Notes: a model not told the origin generated them from the sequence alone. DNA of 64,000 nt from Corallibacter vietnamensis (GCF_039537875.1 NZ_BAABBI010000001.1:372001-436000), one strand, 5' to 3'; counted from the stretch's first letter, positions 24,141 to 33,080 are shown. Translations and numbers: made by a program.

Positions 24141-24866
24141 TTATTTTTTTAAACTGTCAAAAAATGATTCGTCTTCTTCAAAAGCAGTTCCTATAACCAC
24201 AACATCAGCTCCTGCTTGGTAAGCATTTTGTAATGCTGTTGTAGTTCTAATTCCGCCACCAACAATAAGTGGAATATTCAATACTTCTTTTACTTCAGAA
24301 ATAATATGCTTTGAGACAGGCTCGATAGCTCCGCTGCCTGCTTCAAGGTAAATAAGTTTCATACCTAAAAACTCTCCAGCTTTTGCTGTGTTTACTATAT
24401 GACTGCTGTTGTTTTTTTGTAAAGGTTGTGTTTCTGTTACGCGTTGTACAGCTGTTTCTTTTCCGTTTTCTATAAGCAAATATCCTGTTGGAATAATCTC
24501 GAGTTGCGTGTCTTTTAGTTTTGAAACTGCCTTAACATGTTTCCCGATTAAATACTCTGGGTTTCTTCCAGAAATTAATGATAAAAACAATAACGCATCA
24601 GCGCTTTCAGTAATTTGTGTGACATCGCCAGGAAATAAAACCACAGGTAGTTGTGTGTGCTTCTTTATTTCTTTTACTAAAATAGTTGTAAGCTCTGCTT
24701 CTACTTCGCTACCTCCAACAAAAACATGGGTCGCTATGGAAGCATTCACTTTATCAATAAAGGGTTTTGTATTTTGCACATGAAACTTATCAGGATCTAT
24801 TAAAACAGCTAATAATTTTTCTTGATTTGCAATTGCCTGTTGTATGTTATTATAAATTGTTATCAT
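24141..24866 (-). CDS. Geranylgeranylglyceryl/heptaprenylglyceryl phosphate synthase family
   Basis: The 241-residue TIM-barrel protein has the family phosphate-binding and substrate motifs: AVLIDPDKFH near the N-terminus, FVGGSEVE, VVLFPGDVTQITESADA, LIYLEAGSGA and the C-terminal LIVGGGIRTTTALQNAYQAGADVVVIGTAFE (quoted in parts). The family joins sn-glycerol-1-phosphate to a polyprenyl diphosphate, the archaeal type of ether lipid chemistry, and it occurs in Bacteroidota as well. The physiological product in flavobacteria is not well known to me. It starts directly after the phosphopantetheinyl transferase stop. Confidence 0.93.
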   Translation of the reverse strand: MITIYNNIQQAIANQEKLLAVLIDPDKFHVQNTKPFIDKVNASIATHVFVGGSEVEAELTTILVKEIKKHTQLPVVLFPGDVTQITESADALLFLSLISGRNPEYLIGKHVKAVSKLKDTQLEIIPTGYLLIENGKETAVQRVTETQPLQKNNSSHIVNTAKAGEFLGMKLIYLEAGSGAIEPVSKHIISEVKEVLNIPLIVGGGIRTTTALQNAYQAGADVVVIGTAFEEDESFFDSLKK

Positions 24867-25496
24867 TTATGCTGGTAAAGCAAAAGCACATGTAAAACCT
24901 TCAAACTCAAAAAAGGTGGTTTGGTATCGGTGTTTTTTATTATTGTAATCTATCCAAGCTATTGTTTCTTCATCTTTCATCATAAACGGAATCACAAGTG
25001 TATGTTGTAAAAAACTTAAACCAGGTGTGGCAAAAAGTTTATACAAGGACTCTTTAATACACCAAATAACTGTAAGCTTATTTATATAATATGCATCTTT
25101 TTTATCTAGGTATTCAAACTCATATTCCATAAACTTATGCGCTATGACACCTATTTTTTCTCGTTGTTTTTCGATATCAATACCTACGTTAGTATCGCTA
25201 ACAACAACGCCTGAAAATGTAAACGAATGCGTAATAGAAATGTGCTTTCCATCTTTTAAGTGTGGTTTACCATTATCATCATAAAACAAATCCGCATCTG
25301 TGTACCCAAACTCTGCTAGCAAATGTCTCACACTTAAAAAACCTCGTTTGTGTAACTCACTTTTCATTCTTGAAACACGAGCTTCACATTCTGGACGTAA
25401 ATAAATATCTTTTTTTAACTCATCAAAAGACTCTGTTATCTTCCAGATTTTAACAGTAGTTTGTGAATTGGGATTAAGAGTTTTATATAGTGGCAT
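24867..25496 (-). CDS. 4'-phosphopantetheinyl transferase superfamily protein (Sfp-type)
   Basis: The 209-residue protein has the Sfp-type Mg2+/CoA motifs: VGIDIEKQRE (about residue 101) and WCIKESLYKLF (about 148). It transfers phosphopantetheine from CoA to a carrier protein. The size and divergence from AcpS suggest a carrier other than, or in addition to, the fatty-acid ACP. It is the first gene of the seven-gene operon that ends with arfB, and it is divergent from ahcY across 133 bases. Confidence 0.93.
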   Translation of the reverse strand: MPLYKTLNPNSQTTVKIWKITESFDELKKDIYLRPECEARVSRMKSELHKRGFLSVRHLLAEFGYTDADLFYDDNGKPHLKDGKHISITHSFTFSGVVVSDTNVGIDIEKQREKIGVIAHKFMEYEFEYLDKKDAYYINKLTVIWCIKESLYKLFATPGLSFLQHTLVIPFMMKDEETIAWIDYNNKKHRYQTTFFEFEGFTCAFALPA

Positions 25497-25519
25497 TTAG
25501 TATTCTGAAAGTTATTGAT

Positions 25520-25629
25520 TATCTTTGCACAGCCTTTGGCACATCATACAATTTTGGTAAGCGAATTTAACTATTTTAAGTGCTATTGCCAAAGTTGTTA
25601 CACTATAAAAAATAATAAGAAAGATAACT
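25520..25629 (+). promoter_or_regulatory. ahcY promoter element and structured leader
   Basis: TATCTTTG (25520-25527) fits the -7 consensus. The predicted leader of about 97 bases contains a perfect 8-base pair of arms, CTTTGGCA (25534-25541) and TGCCAAAG (25587-25594), closing a 45-base loop with ATTTAAC inside. A SAM- or SAH-sensing role is possible for ahcY, but I cannot fit it to a known riboswitch consensus. Confidence 0.45.
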
Positions 25630-26946
25630 ATGAGTACAAAAACTGTTGCTTACGTACCTAATAAGGTAAAAGATATGTCGCTTGCGGCTTGGGGACGAAA
25701 AGAGATTGAATTAGCCGAAGCAGAAATGCCAGGTTTAATGAGCCTTCGTGAAGAATATAAAGATGAACAACCTTTAAAAGGTGCTCGTATTGCAGGGTGT
25801 TTACACATGACTATTCAAACTGCTGTTTTGATTGAAACATTACAAGCTCTTGGTGCTGAAGTAACTTGGAGTTCTTGCAACATATTTTCTACACAGGATC
25901 AAGCTGCTGCTGCTATTGCTGAAACTGGCACTGCAGTTTATGCATGGAAAAATATGACCGAAGAAGAATTTGATTGGTGTATTGAACAAACACTTTTCTT
26001 TGGTGAAGACAGAAAGCCACTTAACATGATTCTTGATGATGGTGGTGATTTAACAAATATGGTATTAGATAGATACCCAGAGTTAGTTCCTGGAATTAAC
26101 GGATTGAGTGAAGAAACTACAACAGGTGTTCACCGTTTATACGAGCGTATGGAAAAAGGCACACTACCAATGCCTGCTATTAACGTAAACGATAGCGTTA
26201 CTAAATCTAAATTTGACAACAAATACGGTTGTCGTGAGAGTGCTGTAGATGCTATTCGTCGTGCAACTGACGTTATGCTAGCTGGAAAACGTGTGGTTGT
26301 TTGTGGTTATGGTGATGTTGGTAAAGGTACTGCTGCTTCTTTTAAAGGTGCAGGAAGTATTGTAACTGTTACTGAAATTGATCCTATTTGTGCACTACAA
26401 GCTGCTATGGACGGTTTTGAAGTGAAGAAGCTGGAAACTGTTGTTGGTAATGCAGATGTTGTGATTACAACTACAGGAAATAAAGATATTGTTCGTGGTG
26501 AGCATTTTGAAGCTATGAAAGACAAAACCATAGTTTGTAACATTGGACATTTTGATAATGAAATTGACATGGCTTGGTTAAACAAAAACTACGGTAACAC
26601 TAAAGATGAAATTAAGCCACAAGTTGACAAATACAACGTAAACGGTAAAGATGTTATCATTTTAGCTCAAGGTCGTCTAGTAAATTTAGGTTGTGCAACA
26701 GGACATCCAAGTTTTGTAATGAGCAACTCGTTTACAAACCAAACATTGGCTCAAATAGAACTTTGGAACAACAAAGACGCTTACGAAAACAAAGTGTATA
26801 TGTTACCAAAGCATCTTGATGAAAAAGTAGCGAAATTACACCTTGAAAAAATTGGCGTTGAGCTAACAGAACTTAAGCAAGACCAAGCAGAGTATATTGG
26901 TGTTAAGGTAGAAGGTCCTTTTAAACCTGAATACTACAGATACTAA
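25630..26946 (+). CDS. ahcY: Adenosylhomocysteinase
   Basis: The 438-residue enzyme hydrolyses S-adenosylhomocysteine to adenosine and homocysteine, removing the inhibitor made by methyltransferases. Visible features are LHMTIQTAVLIETLQALGAE near residue 60, NVNDSVTKSKFDNKYGCRES with the substrate-site Lys and Asp, the NAD loop VVCGYGDVGKGTAASFKGAG and the C-terminal dimer tail KPEYYRY that reaches into the neighbouring NAD site. Length is typical for the bacterial form. A strong terminator follows. Confidence 0.98.
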   Translation: MSTKTVAYVPNKVKDMSLAAWGRKEIELAEAEMPGLMSLREEYKDEQPLKGARIAGCLHMTIQTAVLIETLQALGAEVTWSSCNIFSTQDQAAAAIAETGTAVYAWKNMTEEEFDWCIEQTLFFGEDRKPLNMILDDGGDLTNMVLDRYPELVPGINGLSEETTTGVHRLYERMEKGTLPMPAINVNDSVTKSKFDNKYGCRESAVDAIRRATDVMLAGKRVVVCGYGDVGKGTAASFKGAGSIVTVTEIDPICALQAAMDGFEVKKLETVVGNADVVITTTGNKDIVRGEHFEAMKDKTIVCNIGHFDNEIDMAWLNKNYGNTKDEIKPQVDKYNVNGKDVIILAQGRLVNLGCATGHPSFVMSNSFTNQTLAQIELWNNKDAYENKVYMLPKHLDEKVAKLHLEKIGVELTELKQDQAEYIGVKVEGPFKPEYYRY

Positions 26947-26970
26947 ACACTTTTTGCTTTTAGATATAAT

Positions 26971-27004
26971 AAAAAAGTCCAAACATACAGTTTGGACTTT
27001 TTTT
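26971..27004 (+). terminator. Intrinsic terminator of ahcY
   Basis: The arms AAAAAAGTCCAAA and TTTGGACTTTTTT form a long stem with T-run, 24 bases after the ahcY stop. A second hairpin for the opposite strand follows 31 bases later. Confidence 0.85.
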
Positions 27005-27034
27005 ATACAATATATTCTAGCAAAGTTTACTTAC

Positions 27035-27068
27035 AAAAAACCCTTTCTGTTTCCAGAAAGGGTTTTTT
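27035..27068 (-). terminator. Intrinsic terminator of the rplU-rpmA operon
   Basis: The arms AAAAAACCCTTTCTG and CAGAAAGGGTTTTTT with a four-base loop lie 23 bases after the rpmA stop. The flanking runs allow it to work in both directions. Confidence 0.88.
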
Positions 27069-27091
27069 AATTTAGTAAAGAAACCTGTTTC

Positions 27092-27352
27092 TTAAGCCTC
27101 AAAAGGCTCTACAGAAACATAAGATTTATTATCTTTTTTCTTTGTAAATTTTACGATACCGTCAACTTTAGCGTGTAACGTATGATCTTTTCCAGCATAC
27201 ACATTTTCACCTGGATTATGTGCAGTACCTCTTTGTCTTACGATGATATTTCCTGCTACAGCAGCTTGACCACCAAAAATCTTAACACCTAATCGTTTCG
27301 ATTCTGATTCTCTACCGTTTTTAGAACTACCTACTCCTTTTTTATGAGCCAT
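27092..27352 (-). CDS. rpmA: 50S ribosomal protein bL27
   Basis: The 86-residue protein begins MAHKKGVGSSKNGRESESKR, the conserved N-terminus that reaches the peptidyl-transferase centre, and continues with GNIIVRQRGTAHNPGENV. The N-terminus starts directly with the mature form, with no cleavable Firmicutes-type extension. It is cotranscribed with rplU, 34 bases upstream. Confidence 0.98.
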   Translation of the reverse strand: MAHKKGVGSSKNGRESESKRLGVKIFGGQAAVAGNIIVRQRGTAHNPGENVYAGKDHTLHAKVDGIVKFTKKKDNKSYVSVEPFEA

Positions 27353-27386
27353 TGTCTTAAGGTTTTATATTATTAATAATAACGGA

Positions 27387-28043
27387 TTATTTTTCGATTC
27401 CGCCGTCTAATCTGTCTTGTAATTCTTTTAACTCATCCCACTTACCATCAGCAGCTAATGCAGCTTGTTTTGGCCAAGTATCTGTTACAATATGAGCTAA
27501 TCTTGAGCTTGCTTCTGATAATACAGCGCTTAACTCTTCAGGTTTTGCCTTTGCAACTTTAGCAAATGTTTCATATCCTGCATTTACTAATGCTTCAGCA
27601 GCTTTTGGTCCTGCACCTTCAATTTTCTTTAAATCATCTGCTTTTGCAGCTGACTTTTTAGAAGCAGCTTTTGGCGCTTCTTTTTTAGCTGGAGCAGCTT
27701 TCTTTTCAGCTTTTGCAGCTGGCTTTGCTCCTGATGCTACGATGTTTTCAATTACAATTTCAGTTAAAGATTGTCTGTGTCCATTTTTAACACGGTAACC
27801 TTTACGTCTCTTTTTCTTGAAAACGATAACTTTATCACCTTTAAGGTGCTTTAAAACTTTTGCTCCTACTTGAGCTCCATTTATAGCTGGGGCGCCTACA
27901 GTTACTTTGTCTCCGTCTCCTAAAAGAAGTACATTATCAAAAGATACTGCTTCTCCTTCTTCTACAGATAAACGATTTACAAAGACTTTTTGGTCTTTTT
28001 CAACTTTGAATTGTTGCCCTGCTATCTCTACAATTGCGTACAT
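27387..28043 (-). CDS. rplU: 50S ribosomal protein bL21 with long C-terminal extension
   Basis: The first 105 or so residues are a normal bL21 (MYAIVEIAGQQFKVEKDQKV, KRRKGYRVKNGHRQSLTEI). Then come an Ala/Lys-rich linker (about 106-135) and a domain of about 80 residues with a helix-hairpin-helix-like stretch, LKKIEGAGPKAAEALVNAGY, and a second helical part ending RLDGGIEK. The total of 218 is twice the usual length. I recall similar extended bL21 annotations in other flavobacteria, so it is probably lineage-specific rather than a recent fusion. The extension may contact rRNA or DNA; its role is unknown. Confidence 0.96.
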   Translation of the reverse strand: MYAIVEIAGQQFKVEKDQKVFVNRLSVEEGEAVSFDNVLLLGDGDKVTVGAPAINGAQVGAKVLKHLKGDKVIVFKKKRRKGYRVKNGHRQSLTEIVIENIVASGAKPAAKAEKKAAPAKKEAPKAASKKSAAKADDLKKIEGAGPKAAEALVNAGYETFAKVAKAKPEELSAVLSEASSRLAHIVTDTWPKQAALAADGKWDELKELQDRLDGGIEK

Positions 28044-28085
28044 AGCGTAACGTTTATATTAATTAATTTGTTCAAAAAATGAGTG

Positions 28086-28115
28086 CAAATATACTGCTAA
28101 TTAATTAAACTACAA
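28086..28115 (-). promoter_or_regulatory. rplU-rpmA promoter
   Basis: On the minus strand TTG (28113-28115), a 19-base spacer and TATATTTG (28086-28093) match the Bacteroidota TTG/TAnnTTTG promoter exactly. It gives a leader of roughly 35-40 bases before the rplU start. Confidence 0.7.
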
Positions 28116-28124
28116 ACGTTTTAT

Positions 28125-28577
28125 TTATTTTGGGTTAAGATTTTTACTGTTTTTAAACAATTGCATAAATGCTAATGCTAAAATTGCAGAAGAAGACAAC
28201 CCTTCTATAAGAATAATAAAGATGAGTATTCCACCTCCTTGATTGTAATCTTGAAACCAGTCTTTCAACAAGTTATTCTTAAAGTCAACATCTAAATGAA
28301 ATAAATAAATAGCCATAAACAGCGTGAACAAAAATGTGGCAAAAAAACCTGTCAATAGGCCTGCTTTAAAACCATTGGTATAGTTAAATGTGGTTCCTGA
28401 AGTTACCTTATAATATTTAATTGCGACATATACACCATAAGCTACAATTAATCCATTAAACAATCTAAACCAAGGGTTGTTGTGTAAATCACATAGTTTT
28501 AAAATTAAAAAATAAGCAATTAACATTACTGCGGTAAAAACCCCATACTTTACCGCGACAGAAATAGTAGATTTCAT
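28125..28577 (-). CDS. DUF4199 family membrane protein
   Basis: The 150-residue protein has four predicted membrane helices (about 9-28, 36-54, 70-92 and 112-140) and the GxxYtNGFKAGLLTGFFAT-like segment typical of DUF4199. The family is common in Bacteroidota and has no known function. It lies 81 bases upstream of rplU on the same strand, but a full promoter between them indicates a separate unit. Confidence 0.85.
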   Translation of the reverse strand: MKSTISVAVKYGVFTAVMLIAYFLILKLCDLHNNPWFRLFNGLIVAYGVYVAIKYYKVTSGTTFNYTNGFKAGLLTGFFATFLFTLFMAIYLFHLDVDFKNNLLKDWFQDYNQGGGILIFIILIEGLSSSAILALAFMQLFKNSKNLNPK

Positions 28578-28771
28578 AATTACATATAATTTTGAGCGGT
28601 TACTTATCTTTAAATTTCGGAAAAATTTATGGTTTATAATAATTAAAGCTTAAAAATTTAATAATCTTATGAATAAACTTATATCTGTTTTCTTTATTTT
28701 TGAGCATCTGTAACTTTTCCCTAAAGTTTTAGACATATAAGAAACTTTATAAATTCAAAAAACAACCTAAA

Positions 28772-30091
28772 ATGAAAAAAAGTATATTCTCATTTGCTTC
28801 TTTGTTGTTAGTTGGCGCTTTAGCAACTGCACAAGAAGTCAAGTATGAAGAGTACGATTTAGATAACGGCATGCACGTTATTTTACATCAAGACAACTCT
28901 GCTCCTGTAGTTACAACCTCTGTTATGTATCATGTTGGTGCTAAAGATGAAAACCCAGAACGCACAGGTTTTGCTCATTTTTTTGAACATCTTTTATTTG
29001 AAGGAACAGAAAACATTGAACGTGGTGAGTGGTTTACCATAGTAACATCAAACGGTGGTAGCAATAACGCTAATACTACAGATGACAGAACATATTACTA
29101 CGAAGTATTTCCATCTAACAGTGTAGAACTTGGTTTATGGATGGAGTCTGAACGTTTAATGCACCCTATTATTAATCAAATAGGTGTAGACACTCAAAAC
29201 GAAGTTGTAAAAGAAGAAAAACGTTTACGTGTAGACAACCAACCATATGGTAGATTCTTTGAAAACGTAAAGAAGAATATGTTTAAAAAACACCCTTACC
29301 GATGGACAACTATTGGTGAGATGGAACATTTAGATGCTGCAACTCTTGAAGAGTTTCAAGCATTTAACAAAAAATTCTATGTGCCAAACAATGCTGTTTT
29401 AGTAGTTGCTGGTGATATTGATGTGCCTTCTGTAAAGAAAATGATTCAAGATTACTTTGGTCCAATTCCTAGAGGAGAAGAGATTACAAGAAACTTCCCT
29501 AAAGAAGACCCTATTACTGAAACTATTAGAGCTAAAGCTTACGACCCAAATATTCAAATTCCAGCTGTAGTTGCTGCATACAGAACGCCATCTATGAAAG
29601 ATAGAGATGCTTATGTTCTAGATATGTTATCAACATACTTAAGTAGCGGAAAATCGTCTGTATTATACAAAAAACTTGTAGACGAGAAGAAAATGGCACT
29701 TCAAGTAGGCGCATTTAACAATAGCCAAGAAGATTACGGAACATATATATTATTTGGTCTTCCTTTAGGAGATGTAAAACTTGATGATTTAGTAAAAGAA
29801 ATTGACGAGGAAATTGTAAAAGTTCAAAATGAATTAATTTCTGAAAGAGATTACCAAAAACTTCAAAACATTTTTGAAAACCAATTTGTAAACTCTAACT
29901 CAAGTATATCTGGTATTGCAAACTCTCTTGCTCGTTACTACATGCTTTTTGGTAACACAGAGCTTATAAATAACGAAATTGATATTTATAGATCAATTAC
30001 AAGAGAAGACATTCAGGCAGTAGCTAAAAAGTACTTGAATCCTAATCAACGTTTAGTTTTAGAATATTTACCTAAAAAAGACGACCAATAA
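28772..30091 (+). CDS. M16 family zinc protease, active subunit, secreted
   Basis: The 439-residue protein has a signal peptide (MKKSIFSFASLLLVGALATAQ) and the inverted zinc motif HFFEH (residues 69-73). A downstream EVVKEEKR supplies the third ligand. The second M16 half follows with AAYRTPSMKDRDAYVLD. It is probably periplasmic. It precedes a second M16 protein by 18 bases. Pairs of this kind in bacteria work as a heterodimer, one subunit with the zinc site and one with the R/Y substrate-binding pair. Confidence 0.94.
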   Translation: MKKSIFSFASLLLVGALATAQEVKYEEYDLDNGMHVILHQDNSAPVVTTSVMYHVGAKDENPERTGFAHFFEHLLFEGTENIERGEWFTIVTSNGGSNNANTTDDRTYYYEVFPSNSVELGLWMESERLMHPIINQIGVDTQNEVVKEEKRLRVDNQPYGRFFENVKKNMFKKHPYRWTTIGEMEHLDAATLEEFQAFNKKFYVPNNAVLVVAGDIDVPSVKKMIQDYFGPIPRGEEITRNFPKEDPITETIRAKAYDPNIQIPAVVAAYRTPSMKDRDAYVLDMLSTYLSSGKSSVLYKKLVDEKKMALQVGAFNNSQEDYGTYILFGLPLGDVKLDDLVKEIDEEIVKVQNELISERDYQKLQNIFENQFVNSNSSISGIANSLARYYMLFGNTELINNEIDIYRSITREDIQAVAKKYLNPNQRLVLEYLPKKDDQ

Positions 30092-30109
30092 AACATTAAA
30101 AATAATACA

Positions 30110-32158
30110 ATGAAAAAAAACATATATACAGTAATCGCATTGTTTTTACTATCTGTTGGTGTATCTGCACAAATAGATCGTTCTAAACAACCTGAACCAG
30201 GACCTGCACCAAAAATAACTTTGGAAACTCCTGGTGAATTTGAACTAAAAAACGGACTAAAAGTTCTTGTTGTAGAAAACCACAAATTACCTCGTGTTTC
30301 TTACACTTTAACTATTGACAATAATCCTGTTAAAGAAGGAAAAATCGCTGGTGTTTCTGGATTATTAGGAAGTATGCTAGGAAACGGGACAACATCAATT
30401 TCTAAAGATGAGTTTAATGAAGAAATAGATTTCCTTGGAGCCAGCATGAGTTTTAGCTACCGTGGTGGTTTTGCTAGCGCTCTGTCTAAATATTCTGAAA
30501 GAATTTTAGAATTAATGGCTGATGCAGCAATCAACCCTTTACTTACCGAAGAAGAATTTCAAAAAGAAAAAGAAAAAGCTCTAGAAGGAATCAAATCTAA
30601 TGAAAAGAGTGTTGACGCTGTAGCTGGACGAGTAGGAAGTGCTTTAGCATACGGAACACATCACCCATACGGAGAATACATTAGTGAAGAAACCCTAAAC
30701 AATATTACACTTAACAATGTAAATGCTTTTTATCAAGAAAACTTCAATCCAACAAATGCATATTTAGTTGTTGTTGGTGATGTAGATTTTAGAACTATTG
30801 AAAAGCAAGTAAAAAAATATTTCGGTAAATGGAAAAAATCATTAGACGTAACAGCTCCTGTACCAGCAGCTAAAAATAATGTAGCTAAAACCGAAATAGA
30901 TTTTATAGATATGCCAAATGCTGTACAGTCTAACATCTCTGTAACTAATAATGTAGATTTAAAAATGAATGACCCTGATTATCATTCAGTTTTAATTGCT
31001 AATAAAATTTTAGGTGGCGGATTCAACAGCTACTTAAACATGAATCTTAGAGAAGAACATGGTTACACCTATGGAGCCCGTTCTGGATTAAGCGCTGATA
31101 AGTATGTTTCTCGATTTAGAGCTGGTGCTTCTGTAAGAAATATGGTAACAGACAGCGCTGTTGTTCAGACACTAAAAGAGATAAACAGAATAAAAACAGA
31201 ACCTGTATCTGCTGAAGCATTAGCTAATGCTAAAGCTAAATATGTTGGTGATTTTGTACTTGCTCTTGAAAACCCACAAACTATTGCTCGTTATGCTTTA
31301 AGCATAAAAATTAACGATTTACCAAAAGACTTTTACACAACATACCTTCAAAAAATTAATGCTGTAACAGCTGCCGATGTAAACCGTGTAGCAAATAAGT
31401 ATTTTAAACCTGAAAACGCACGTGTTGTTGTAGTAGGAAAAGGTAGCGAAGTTCTTGAAAACCTTGAAAAAACAGGAATTCCTATCAAATATTTTGATAG
31501 TTATGCAAACCCAACAGAAAAGCCAAACTATGAAATAGAAATGCCTGCTGATGTTGATGTTAACAAAGTATTAAACGCATACATCGAAGCTATTGGCGGA
31601 AAAGCTAAATTAGACAATGTAAATTCTGTTTTAATTTTAGCTGAAGCTGAATTACAACCTGGCATGATGATGAATTTAGAAATGAAAAAAACATCTAAAA
31701 ATCAATCTGCTCAAGAAATTTCAGCAATGGGACAATCTATAATGAAACGTGTTGTAGATGGTAAAACAGGATATACTGTAGCTCAAGGTCAAAAAACAGA
31801 CATGAGCGAAGAAGAAGTAAAAGAAGCAATTGTAGAATCTTCTCCTTTCCCTGAAGTTAATTACTTAAATGGTGGTGTAACTTTAGAAAAAATAGAAAAT
31901 CTTGATGGAGAAAAAGCTTACAAAGTTAAAGTAGACGATGAAACTAGTATTTATTACAGTGTTGAGTCTGGTTTAAAAATAAAAGAAGTTAAAACCTCTG
32001 AAATGGGACAAAGTGAAACATTTTTCACTGACTATAAAGAAGTAGCAGGCGTTAAGTTTCCTTTCAAAATTTCACAAACTATGGGACCTCGTAAATTTGA
32101 TTTCATTGTAAAAGAAGTTAAAGTAAACGAAGGTGTTAGTGATTCTGATTTTGACTAA
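30110..32158 (+). CDS. M16 family protein, inactive partner, with C-terminal lipoprotein-sorting-like domain
   Basis: The 682-residue protein has a signal peptide ending SVGVSAQ and two M16 halves (about 40-460). The position of the zinc motif reads GLLGSMLGNGTTSISKDEF, with no HxxEH, so this subunit is catalytically dead. The second half has LREEHGYTYGARSG, the substrate-gripping R/Y segment. Residues from about 480 (VNKVLNAYIEAIGGKAKLDN) to the end look like the outer-membrane-lipoprotein-sorting fold seen in many Bacteroidota proteins. It works with the upstream protease. A terminator follows at once. Confidence 0.9.
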   Translation: MKKNIYTVIALFLLSVGVSAQIDRSKQPEPGPAPKITLETPGEFELKNGLKVLVVENHKLPRVSYTLTIDNNPVKEGKIAGVSGLLGSMLGNGTTSISKDEFNEEIDFLGASMSFSYRGGFASALSKYSERILELMADAAINPLLTEEEFQKEKEKALEGIKSNEKSVDAVAGRVGSALAYGTHHPYGEYISEETLNNITLNNVNAFYQENFNPTNAYLVVVGDVDFRTIEKQVKKYFGKWKKSLDVTAPVPAAKNNVAKTEIDFIDMPNAVQSNISVTNNVDLKMNDPDYHSVLIANKILGGGFNSYLNMNLREEHGYTYGARSGLSADKYVSRFRAGASVRNMVTDSAVVQTLKEINRIKTEPVSAEALANAKAKYVGDFVLALENPQTIARYALSIKINDLPKDFYTTYLQKINAVTAADVNRVANKYFKPENARVVVVGKGSEVLENLEKTGIPIKYFDSYANPTEKPNYEIEMPADVDVNKVLNAYIEAIGGKAKLDNVNSVLILAEAELQPGMMMNLEMKKTSKNQSAQEISAMGQSIMKRVVDGKTGYTVAQGQKTDMSEEEVKEAIVESSPFPEVNYLNGGVTLEKIENLDGEKAYKVKVDDETSIYYSVESGLKIKEVKTSEMGQSETFFTDYKEVAGVKFPFKISQTMGPRKFDFIVKEVKVNEGVSDSDFD

Positions 32159-32176
32159 TTAAGAGCCTAACAACTT

Positions 32177-32210
32177 AAAAAAAGCCTGAAGCAATGCTTC
32201 AGGCTTTTTT
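32177..32210 (+). terminator. Terminator of the M16 pair, overlapping the end of the DMT gene
   Basis: The arms AAAAAAAGCCTGAAGC and GCTTCAGGCTTTTTT lie 18 bases after the M16 stop. The right arm overlaps the last codons of the convergent transporter, whose Lys-rich tail is written by the T-run. Confidence 0.85.
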
Positions 32211-33080
32211 CTTTTTTTGAGATAAATAAACCCCAATTAATATGATAACTGCCGCAAACCCTTGTAGCAAACTAAAGCCTTCACCATCTATAAAACCCCA
32301 AGTCAAAGCCACAATGGGCATGACATATGTTACAGAAGAAGCAAAAACAGGTGTAGATATTTGTACTAGTTTATTAAAAAACACTTTAGCTAAAGCTGTA
32401 CCAAAAAAAGCCAAAATAGTAACATAAACTAACGACAATTTAAAATCAGGATGACTCCACGTTGTATCAGAGAAAAAATCCGTAAAAAACAAAACCACAA
32501 CAGCTGGTAAAATAATAACAGAGTAGTTCCCTGCTGCAATTCCTAATGGCTTTACGTCTTGTAAATATCGTTTTATAATATTCACATTTAATGCATACAT
32601 CACAGTAGATGCAATAACAAAACCTGCGTATAAATAATTTTGATTTGGATTAAGCTCTGCGCCTTTTAATATTAAAATTGCTGTTCCTATAAAGCCAATA
32701 ATAACACCTAATATTTGACGTCTAGATGAAGCTATCTTAAAAACAGCAAAACCAAACAAAATAGTATTAAGTGGCACTAGCGAATTTAAAATAGAAACAA
32801 TAGCACTATCTATTTCGGTTTCGGCAATAGCAAAGAAAAATGCAGGAAGAAAAGACCCCAATAAACCAGATAAAGCGATCCATTTCCATTGATGTGTCGC
32901 TATTGTTCTCAAACTTTTAAAACCTGCTATCAATAAGAAAAAACCTGTTATTACTGTTCTTAAAGCTCCTAACTGATATGGCGTTAACCCTAATAAAGAC
33001 TTCTTAATTAAAATAAAAGAAGTTCCCCAAATTAAAGAAAGCGTAAAGAGATATAACCACTTTACTTGAATATGCTTCAT
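32199..33080 (-). CDS. EamA/DMT-family transporter
   Basis: The 293-residue protein has ten predicted membrane helices in two five-helix EamA halves. The first half opens with LSLIWGTSFILIKKSLLGL and the second contains GFVIASTVMYALNVNIIK. The family exports or imports metabolites and is often annotated as RhaT-like or drug/metabolite transporter. The Lys-rich C-terminus overlaps the terminator hairpin. It is divergent from the metal-binding lipoprotein gene across 92 bases that hold a large palindrome. Confidence 0.92.
   Translation of the reverse strand: MKHIQVKWLYLFTLSLIWGTSFILIKKSLLGLTPYQLGALRTVITGFFLLIAGFKSLRTIATHQWKWIALSGLLGSFLPAFFFAIAETEIDSAIVSILNSLVPLNTILFGFAVFKIASSRRQILGVIIGFIGTAILILKGAELNPNQNYLYAGFVIASTVMYALNVNIIKRYLQDVKPLGIAAGNYSVIILPAVVVLFFTDFFSDTTWSHPDFKLSLVYVTILAFFGTALAKVFFNKLVQISTPVFASSVTYVMPIVALTWGFIDGEGFSLLQGFAAVIILIGVYLSQKKKKA

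Noticed and set aside
25520..25629. SAM-II riboswitch before ahcY
   Set aside because: The ATTTAAC fits, but the downstream GCTAAA segment needed for the SAM-II pseudoknot is missing. I kept it only as an unassigned structured leader.
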